DNA from: Bacteroidota bacterium
GTDB taxonomy: Bacteria; Bacteroidota; Bacteroidia; Flavobacteriales_D; Crocinitomicaceae
DNA length: 7,282 nt
NCBI GenBank assembly: GCA_006226555.1
Contig: SBGS01000131.1
Span: forward strand, 1 to 7,282
Direction of reading: 5' to 3'
Below the pieces are notes generated by a model that saw only the letters and a program-made list of their open reading frames with translations, ran no database searches and was not told where the DNA came from. Every line of letters begins with the position of its first letter. Position 1 is the stretch's first letter. Positions 1-5,376 of the stretch are shown here, piece by piece. The translations under genes were made by a program, and so were the position numbers.

Positions 1-84
1 ATCAAACGGAGCACATTCATTTTAATGACTATAATCATTTTTTTAGTCATGCTACTCATCATATTTTTGTCGTATGTGGTGTGA
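1..84 (+). CDS. Possible C-terminal end of an upstream membrane protein (partial)
   Basis: Frame 1 is open from the window edge to a TGA at 82-84, giving 27 residues. A short basic stretch (IKRSTF) is followed by about 20 almost entirely hydrophobic residues, as in a C-terminal transmembrane helix. This is weak evidence, because AT-rich DNA often encodes hydrophobic runs by chance. Two other readings stay open here: frame 3 from position 3 to a TGA at 108-110 (His-rich and less protein-like), and a minus-strand start near 57 running out of the window. I prefer frame 1 but cannot name a family. Confidence 0.3.
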   Translation: MKRSTFILMTIIIFLVMLLIIFLSYVV

Positions 85-177
85 ATTACATATTCTCAAA
101 ATATACTTGATCAAGAGAAATCCCGAATGATTGCTCTACTTCAAACGTATTATTATTAATCAATTAAAAAACATAAA
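85..177. promoter_or_regulatory. Leader/promoter region of hmgA-hppD, with a 10-bp palindrome
   Basis: This AT-rich gap must hold the signals for the hmgA-hppD operon unless the upstream gene reads through. TATACTTG at 102-109 differs by one base from the Bacteroidota -7 element TAnnTTTG, but no TTG lies at the usual distance upstream, so the promoter call is weak. A perfect palindrome, CTTGATCAAG (106-115), overlaps it and could be an operator half or whole site. The last bases before the ATG are A-rich (AAAAAACATAAA) with no Shine-Dalgarno motif, as is common in this phylum. Confidence 0.3.
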
Positions 178-1338
178 ATGCCTAGATATCATAAATTGGG
201 GATAATTCCTCCTAAGCGACATACAGTCTTCAGAAATGAAGAAGGGAAGCTTTATCAAGAAGAGCTATTTGGAACTGCTGGTTTCGCAGGGATGTCTTCA
301 TTGATCTATCATATTAATCCACCCACTATCGTGACGCAACCGATCAGATCTTACGATGTTTCTCCGAAGATCGCAGTTGCAAAAAATATGAAAGCGATCA
401 GTTTGAAAGGATTTGAACTACAACCGGAAGAGGATTATCTAAAAAGTAGAAAAACGCTTTTTGTTAATGGATCTTTACACATCGGACTGGCAGCACCTAA
501 AGGATTTTCAAAGGATTATTTCTATAAAAATGCCGATGCTGATGAAATGTTGTTCATCCATAAAGGGTCAGGAAAACTTAAAACGATGTACGGTAACATC
601 GACTTTCGATATGGAGACTATTTGATCATTCCACGCGGGACAACGTATCAGCTTGATTTTGACTCAACGGACAATCGTTTGTTATATGTGGAAGCTTTCG
701 ATCCGATCTACACTCCTAAGCGTTACCGTAATAATTTCGGACAATTTTTAGAGCACTCACCATTCTGTGAACGTGATTTCAGACTTCCGGAAAATCTTGA
801 AACTCATGATGAGAAAGGCGAGTTCAACTTGAAGATCAAGAAACAGGGAATAATGTGGGAATACATTTATGGAACACATCCTTTTGATGTTGTTGGATGG
901 GACGGATTCAATTACCCTTATGCATTCTCGATCTTTGATTTCGAGCCAATTACGGGTAGGATCCATATGCCTCCTCCAATCCATCAGACATTTGAATCTG
1001 CTGGATTTGTTGTATGTTCTTTTGTACCGCGTCTTTATGACTATCATCCGGATTCAATCCCGGCACCTTATCATCACAGTAATGTTGATTCAGATGAAAT
1101 CTTATATTACGTTGATGGTGACTTTATGAGTAGAAATAATATAGACAAGGGACAGATTACACTTCACCCTGGAGGTATTCCACACGGTCCGCACCCTGGA
1201 GCTATTGAAAGAAGCATTGGTCAGAAGTCAACGGAAGAATTAGCCGTAATGATCGACCCATTTGCTCCGGTAAGTTTAACAGAAGAAGCCATGAATTTAC
1301 AAGTAGAAGACTACTATAAATCATGGATCATTGAATAA
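178..1338 (+). CDS. hmgA: Homogentisate 1,2-dioxygenase
   Basis: This cytosolic non-haem Fe(II) enzyme opens the ring of homogentisate with O2 to give 4-maleylacetoacetate, in tyrosine and phenylalanine breakdown. The 386 residues form the double cupin fold of the family. Comparison with the human enzyme places the iron ligands at H300 (in PYHHSN), E307 or D306 (SDSDE-like stretch after it) and H336 (IPHGPH). The 36-residue spacing from first to last ligand matches human H335-H371. H263, just before PPPIHQ, lines up with the catalytic His292. The protein is clearly shorter than the roughly 440-residue animal and proteobacterial forms, as in the short bacterial branch. The ATG at 178 follows an A-rich leader. 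hppD, which makes its substrate, begins 21 bp downstream, so the two are almost certainly co-transcribed. Confidence 0.93.
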   Translation: MPRYHKLGIIPPKRHTVFRNEEGKLYQEELFGTAGFAGMSSLIYHINPPTIVTQPIRSYDVSPKIAVAKNMKAISLKGFELQPEEDYLKSRKTLFVNGSLHIGLAAPKGFSKDYFYKNADADEMLFIHKGSGKLKTMYGNIDFRYGDYLIIPRGTTYQLDFDSTDNRLLYVEAFDPIYTPKRYRNNFGQFLEHSPFCERDFRLPENLETHDEKGEFNLKIKKQGIMWEYIYGTHPFDVVGWDGFNYPYAFSIFDFEPITGRIHMPPPIHQTFESAGFVVCSFVPRLYDYHPDSIPAPYHHSNVDSDEILYYVDGDFMSRNNIDKGQITLHPGGIPHGPHPGAIERSIGQKSTEELAVMIDPFAPVSLTEEAMNLQVEDYYKSWIIE

Positions 1339-1359
1339 TGAATTAGAAAAGAATTTAAA

Positions 1360-2520
1360 ATGGCAAAAGAAGTTAAAAGTGTAGACTACGGTCTAGAGAA
1401 AATTTTTGAAGGAGCACAAGATTTCCTTCCTCTATTAGGTACTGATTATGTTGAATTGTATGTAGGAAATGCAAAACAAGCTGCTCATTTCTATAAAACT
1501 GCATTTGGATTTCAGTCGCATGCATACAAAGGATTAGAAACCGGTAGTCGCGACGTAGTTTCATACGTAGTAAAACAAGATAAGATCCGTTTGGTTCTTA
1601 CAACTCCATTGAACTCAAATCATCCGATCAATGATCATTTGAGAAAACATGGAGATGGGGTTAAGGTAATTGCTCTTTGGGTTGATGATGCAACTCAAGC
1701 TTGGAAAGAAACAACCTCACGTGGTGCTAAATCATTCATGGAACCTACAGTCGAAAAGGACGAACATGGCGAGATCATACGCTCAGGTATTCATACTTAT
1801 GGTGAAACCGTTCACATTTTCGTAGAGCGTAAAAATTATAATGGCGTTTTCATGCCAGGATTCGTTGAGTGGAAATCAGATTATAATCCTGAGCCATTAG
1901 GTCTTAAGTATATCGATCACATGGTAGGAAATGTCGGTTGGGGAGAAATGAACCAATGGGTGAAATGGTATGAAGATGTTATGGGATTCGAGAATTTCCT
2001 TTCTTTCGATGACAAGCAGATCCATACGGAATACTCTGCACTTATGAGTAAGGTAATGAGTAACGGAAACGGAAGGATCAAGTTCCCTATTAATGAACCT
2101 GCTGAAGGAAAGAAAAAATCACAGATCGAAGAGTACCTCGATTTTTATGAAGGGCCAGGATGTCAGCATATCGCTGTCGCTACTGATGATATCATAGAAA
2201 CTGTGAAGGGAATGCGTGCACGTGGAGTAGAATTCCTTACTACACCACCAGATGCTTACTATATGGCGGCACCTGAGCGTCTTGCAGCACATGACCACGA
2301 ATTGAAAGAAGATTTAGAAACATTAAAATCTTTAGGAATCATGATCGATGCGGATGATGAAGGATACTTGTTACAGATCTTTACACGTCCAGTAGAAGAC
2401 AGACCGACAATGTTCTTTGAGATCATTCAGCGAATGGGAGCTAGAGGATTCGGAGCTGGTAACTTTAAAGCTTTGTTCGAATCAATTGAACGCGAACAGG
2501 AGTTAAGAGGAACATTATAA
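1360..2520 (+). CDS. hppD: 4-hydroxyphenylpyruvate dioxygenase
   Basis: The enzyme converts 4-hydroxyphenylpyruvate plus O2 to homogentisate and CO2, using non-haem Fe(II) in the cytosol. The product is the substrate of the adjacent HmgA. The 386-residue protein has two vicinal-oxygen-chelate (glyoxalase-like) halves. The N-terminal one starts near residue 28 (GTDYVELYVGNA) and the catalytic C-terminal one near 183. The iron triad is visible as H187 (YIDHMVGN), H270 (GCQHIAVAT) and E354 (FFEIIQR). Other family hallmarks are the KFPINEPA substrate-pocket stretch (241-248) and the C-terminal GFGAGNFKALFESIEREQ motif (363-380), part of the helix that gates the active site. The length is normal for the family. 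The start ATG follows an A-rich stretch 21 bp after hmgA, and the stop lies 13 bp before a strong terminator, so this is the last gene of the operon. Confidence 0.97.
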   Translation: MAKEVKSVDYGLEKIFEGAQDFLPLLGTDYVELYVGNAKQAAHFYKTAFGFQSHAYKGLETGSRDVVSYVVKQDKIRLVLTTPLNSNHPINDHLRKHGDGVKVIALWVDDATQAWKETTSRGAKSFMEPTVEKDEHGEIIRSGIHTYGETVHIFVERKNYNGVFMPGFVEWKSDYNPEPLGLKYIDHMVGNVGWGEMNQWVKWYEDVMGFENFLSFDDKQIHTEYSALMSKVMSNGNGRIKFPINEPAEGKKKSQIEEYLDFYEGPGCQHIAVATDDIIETVKGMRARGVEFLTTPPDAYYMAAPERLAAHDHELKEDLETLKSLGIMIDADDEGYLLQIFTRPVEDRPTMFFEIIQRMGARGFGAGNFKALFESIEREQELRGTL

Positions 2521-2533
2521 TAAGAATAGTTAG

Positions 2534-2559
2534 AGCCGCTCCTCGGAGCGGCTTTTTTT
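2534..2559 (+). terminator. Intrinsic terminator after hppD
   Basis: A perfect 9-bp GC-rich stem, AGCCGCTCC (2534-2542) and GGAGCGGCT (2545-2553), has a 2-base TC centre and runs into seven T residues (2553-2559). It sits 13 bp after the hppD stop and ends the hmgA-hppD transcript. The next gene therefore probably needs its own promoter. Confidence 0.93.
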
Positions 2560-2618
2560 CTTTATTAATTCACCCTTATTTAGAAATCGGAAAATATTTT
2601 AACATCATTTTATTCGAA

Positions 2619-2650
2619 TTGATGAACTCTTCAAACATTCATTAACTTCG
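2619..2650 (+). promoter_or_regulatory. Probable Bacteroidota-type promoter for the tryptophan dioxygenase gene
   Basis: TTG at 2619-2621 and TAACTTCG at 2643-2650 resemble the Bacteroidota -33 TTG and -7 TAnnTTTG elements, with one mismatch in the -7 box and a 21-bp spacer. Transcription would start near 2656, leaving a leader of roughly 20 nt before the ATG at 2675. The position just after a terminator supports the call. The match was found by eye and such motifs arise easily in AT-rich DNA. Confidence 0.45.
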
Positions 2651-2674
2651 TTTTAACGGCACAAAACTCAGAAT

Positions 2675-3640
2675 ATGACGCGCGAAGAACTATTGAAAGC
2701 ACTGGATGAAAAGTACGGTGCAATGGGACAAAAAACAGATGTTTATTTGTCTGGTCTGCTGCACTCAGAACCAATCACATATTGGGACTACATCCAGGTT
2801 GATGCTCTTCTCGGTCTTCAGATACAGCGTACAAATCTGAAGGATGAGATGGTCTTTATTATGTACCACCAGATCAATGAGCTGCTTTTCAAAATGATCC
2901 TATGGGAAATCGATCAGATTTCTTTGGTGGAAGAAATCTCAACTGAAAAATTTGCGAAACACCTCATGAGGATCAGTCGCTATTTCGACATGCTTGCAAA
3001 CTCCTTCACAATTATGGGAGATGGTATGGATGTTGAACAGTATATGAAATTCCGAGACACATTGACTCCGGCTAGTGGATTCCAAAGTGCTCAATACAGG
3101 AAAATTGAATTTGCTTCAACTGAATTGATCAACCTGATTGACTTCCGATTCAGAAAGACGATCGATCGCAATACTCCGTACAGCTACGCTTTCGATAATT
3201 TGTACTGGCAAGTGGCAGGTATTGACCATGCGACAGGTAAAAAGACAAAATTGATGGTGAATTTTGAGAAACGATACAGAGATGAGTTTCTTCAATTCAT
3301 GGAACAATACAATACCATTAATCTTTGGACAAAATTCAAATCTCTTCCTGCAGAAGATCGAAAAGATCTTAACCTTGTTAACGCGATGCGTCATTATGAT
3401 CATACGGTTAACGTGAAATGGGTAATGCACCACTTTAATGCGGCACGTAAATATCTCGAAAGCGGAAAAGAAACAGCTGAGGCTACCGGTGGAAGCGACT
3501 GGCAAAAATATATGCACCCAAGATATCAACGCAGAATTTTCTTCCCTGAGCTTTGGACAGCAATTGAACTTGAAAACTGGGGCGTAGACAACCTGGAAGA
3601 GCATAAAACACTTACATCGGTAGATTCATTAACTTTGTGA
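2675..3640 (+). CDS. kynA: Tryptophan 2,3-dioxygenase
   Basis: This haem enzyme inserts O2 across the indole C2-C3 bond of L-tryptophan to give N-formylkynurenine, the first step of the kynurenine route. Motifs in order are TYWDYIQVDALLGLQ (35-49), the distal His H65 in MYHQINELLFK, PASGFQSAQYR (132-142) with R142 matching the substrate-carboxylate Arg of other family members, the proximal haem ligand (most likely H253 in WVMHH, four residues after W249), and TGGS (271-274) followed by FFPELW (289-294). At 321 residues it is longer than many bacterial forms (around 280). The extra length lies partly in residues 160-240 and in about four extra residues between H253 and TGGS. The haem-side helix reads W-V-M-H-H rather than the common W-R-x-x-H. 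These traits fit a Bacteroidota-type branch. The gene follows a terminator and lies 13 bp before purE. Confidence 0.93.
   Translation: MTREELLKALDEKYGAMGQKTDVYLSGLLHSEPITYWDYIQVDALLGLQIQRTNLKDEMVFIMYHQINELLFKMILWEIDQISLVEEISTEKFAKHLMRISRYFDMLANSFTIMGDGMDVEQYMKFRDTLTPASGFQSAQYRKIEFASTELINLIDFRFRKTIDRNTPYSYAFDNLYWQVAGIDHATGKKTKLMVNFEKRYRDEFLQFMEQYNTINLWTKFKSLPAEDRKDLNLVNAMRHYDHTVNVKWVMHHFNAARKYLESGKETAEATGGSDWQKYMHPRYQRRIFFPELWTAIELENWGVDNLEEHKTLTSVDSLTL
3630..3637 (+). promoter_or_regulatory. Possible -7 promoter element for purE inside the end of kynA
   Basis: TAACTTTG exactly matches the Bacteroidota -7 consensus TAnnTTTG and lies 16 bp before the purE ATG, overlapping the last kynA codons. 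No clear TTG sits 17-23 bp upstream, so half of the promoter is missing. The transcript would have a very short leader of about 10 nt. Chance occurrence within the codons for Leu-Thr-Leu is possible. Confidence 0.3.
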
Positions 3641-3653
3641 TCAAAACGGTAAT

Positions 3654-4142
3654 ATGGCAGAAGTAGGAATAATAATGGGCAGTAAGTCTGATCTGCCGGT
3701 AATGGAAGAGGCAGCAAACATATTGAGGGAGCTTGGAATAAGTTACGAGATCAATATCGTTTCTGCACACCGTACTCCTGAACTGATGTTCGACTATGCT
3801 AAATCTGCTCACAAAAGAGGGCTTAAAGTTATCATAGCTGGAGCGGGAGGCGCAGCTCATCTACCGGGAATGACGGCCTCACTTACACCTCTGCCTGTCA
3901 TTGGTGTTCCTGTAAAATCATCAAATTCAATTGATGGCTGGGATAGTGTACTTTCCATTTTACAAATGCCCGGTGGAATCCCGGTTGCGACCGTAGCATT
4001 AAACGGTGCAAAAAATGCCGGTATTCTTGCAGCTAAAATTATTGGAGCTCAACAGCCTGCCGTTCTGGACCGTCTTATTACCTATATGGAGTCTTTAAAG
4101 GAACATGTACTAAAAAGCGCTGAAGACCTAAAGAACTCTTAA
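3654..4142 (+). CDS. purE: N5-carboxyaminoimidazole ribonucleotide mutase (class I PurE)
   Basis: PurE moves the carboxyl group of N5-CAIR to carbon 4 to give CAIR in de novo purine synthesis, working after the ATP-dependent enzyme PurK. The 162 residues cover the whole family length. Visible motifs are GSKSD (9-13), SAHRTP (37-42) with the catalytic His H39, the phosphate-binding and active-site loop AGAGGAAHLPGM (62-73), and DSVLSILQMPGGIPVAT (97-113). This pattern fits class I (N5-CAIR mutase) rather than the class II AIR carboxylases of animals. purK is not in the window. The gene lies 13 bp behind kynA on the same strand and may be co-transcribed or use its own promoter. It ends only 4 bp from the opposite-strand namZ gene, and no terminator is visible. 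Confidence 0.96.
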   Translation: MAEVGIIMGSKSDLPVMEEAANILRELGISYEINIVSAHRTPELMFDYAKSAHKRGLKVIIAGAGGAAHLPGMTASLTPLPVIGVPVKSSNSIDGWDSVLSILQMPGGIPVATVALNGAKNAGILAAKIIGAQQPAVLDRLITYMESLKEHVLKSAEDLKNS

Positions 4143-4146
4143 GTTT

Positions 4147-5376
4147 TTATGGATACAGCAAGTACTTCGGTCTTGTCGTTTCTTTGTAGTTTGAAAGTGC
4201 TGGTTCCCAAGTAGCTTCTATTTCTTCTTTGCTCATTCCCAACTGAACTTGCTTGATCATTTCACCGTTGCCGGCAAGTAAGTTAAAAGAGCTTTCCTTT
4301 CCTGCGAACATCGAAGGTCCAAGAAGCTTGTGTGCATGTATCAAATAGGAAATATCTAATTCGTGCATACGATCAACAGAATCTTTTAAATTATATCCAT
4401 AACATAATTTTCCTTCGTGTTTTGGTGACTTGGATCCAAAACCCGATTTCGGAGTGAAACTGAAATCTGTTTTAGGAAAATCGGGATGTCCATAGCGCTC
4501 GAAAGGACCATCTGTCCCTCGCCCTATAGATACAGATGTGGCTTCCAAGAGACATAGACTAGGATAAAGCTGTATAGCCTGGTCCGAACGCAAATTTGGA
4601 GAAGGAGGAATGAGCAAGCTATATCTCATTTCATGCGTATAGTTCAGCATCGGAATTACTGTAAGGTCACAAAGAAGACCTTTTGGCAACCAGCCTTCAC
4701 CATTGATCATAAGTCCATACTCGCCTATCGTCATGCCGTGAACCGTTGGAACCGGGTGCATTCCAACAAAGGATCTATAATTAGTATCCAGTATTGGACC
4801 ATCAACATAATGTCCGTTTGGATTAGGTCTATCGAGAATAATTACGGGTATATTCATTTCTGCACACGCCTCCATTACATAGTGAAGTGTAGAAATATAG
4901 GTATAGAATCGCACGCCTACATCCTGTATATCAAAGAGAACTACATCAATATCCTTCAAACTTTCTGCACTCGGTTTTTTCTGCTTACCATAAAGGGAAT
5001 AAACGGGTAACCCTGTCTTTTGATCAATATTACCTTTCACTAACTCTCCGGCATCTGCAGTTCCTCTGAATCCATGCTCCGGTGAAAATACCCTGACAAT
5101 ATTTACACCTCTTGACAACAACGTATCAACCGCATGCTTTCCTCCAATAACCGACGTTTGATTCCCGACAAAACCAACCGATTTCCCTTCTAAACGCGGG
5201 AGATACAGGTCAATTCTTTCCGCTCCAACATATAAAGAAGTGTCTACTTTTACCTCTTCTGTATTTTGAGCGCGCACGCAGGAAACAAGTAAAATGAACA
5301 AAAGACTTTTAAGGGCAAGATGCTTTATGTAATTTAGCCTGACTAATGAATTTATATTGGGATTTGAGTTCTTCAT
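4147..5376 (-). CDS. namZ: NamZ-like exo-beta-N-acetylmuramidase (DUF1343, GH171 type), probably exported
   Basis: DUF1343 proteins studied in Bacillus subtilis (YbbC) and Tannerella forsythia remove terminal MurNAc from peptidoglycan fragments, for cell-wall recycling or scavenging. The 409 residues contain the family's marks in order: FVGNQTSV (69-76), VFSPEHGFRG (96-105) with E100 the likely catalytic Glu, FDIQDVGVRFYTY (148-160), LDRPNPNG (181-188), PPSPNLRS (257-264), LLEATSVSIGRGTDGPF (276-292) and the C-terminal YLLYP. A basic, unusually long N-region is followed by a hydrophobic stretch ending in LVSC at C33, which fits a lipobox. Signal peptidase I cleavage after VRA is the alternative. 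The periplasm or an anchored envelope site is likely. ATG 5376 is the only credible start; the longer open frame to 5484 merely mirrors the permease. The stretch LRSDQAI replaces the more usual MPT-type wording after PPSPN. Confidence 0.88.
   Translation of the reverse strand: MKNSNPNINSLVRLNYIKHLALKSLLFILLVSCVRAQNTEEVKVDTSLYVGAERIDLYLPRLEGKSVGFVGNQTSVIGGKHAVDTLLSRGVNIVRVFSPEHGFRGTADAGELVKGNIDQKTGLPVYSLYGKQKKPSAESLKDIDVVLFDIQDVGVRFYTYISTLHYVMEACAEMNIPVIILDRPNPNGHYVDGPILDTNYRSFVGMHPVPTVHGMTIGEYGLMINGEGWLPKGLLCDLTVIPMLNYTHEMRYSLLIPPSPNLRSDQAIQLYPSLCLLEATSVSIGRGTDGPFERYGHPDFPKTDFSFTPKSGFGSKSPKHEGKLCYGYNLKDSVDRMHELDISYLIHAHKLLGPSMFAGKESSFNLLAGNGEMIKQVQLGMSKEEIEATWEPALSNYKETTRPKYLLYP

Noticed and set aside
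25..50. Inverted repeat ATGACTA/TAGTCAT with a 12-base T-rich loop
   Set aside because: The stem is short and AT-rich with a long loop and no T-run after it, so it is neither a convincing terminator nor a clear operator.
757..1047. Open frame of 96 codons on the minus strand opposite hmgA
   Set aside because: It lies wholly inside a well-supported dioxygenase gene, shows no recognisable motif and is explained as antisense reading.
3116..3604. Open frame of 162 codons on the minus strand opposite kynA
   Set aside because: It is long, but the plus strand encodes clear tryptophan dioxygenase motifs across the same bases. The antisense product is Cys/Phe/Ser-rich and of no recognisable family.
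4128..4147. Short AACT/AGTT hairpin followed by T residues at the end of purE
   Set aside because: A 4-bp AT-rich stem is too weak for an intrinsic terminator.
4633..5010. Plus-strand open frame of 125 codons inside namZ
   Set aside because: It is antisense to conserved DUF1343 motifs, and its low-complexity Ile/Asn/Tyr-rich product looks non-coding.
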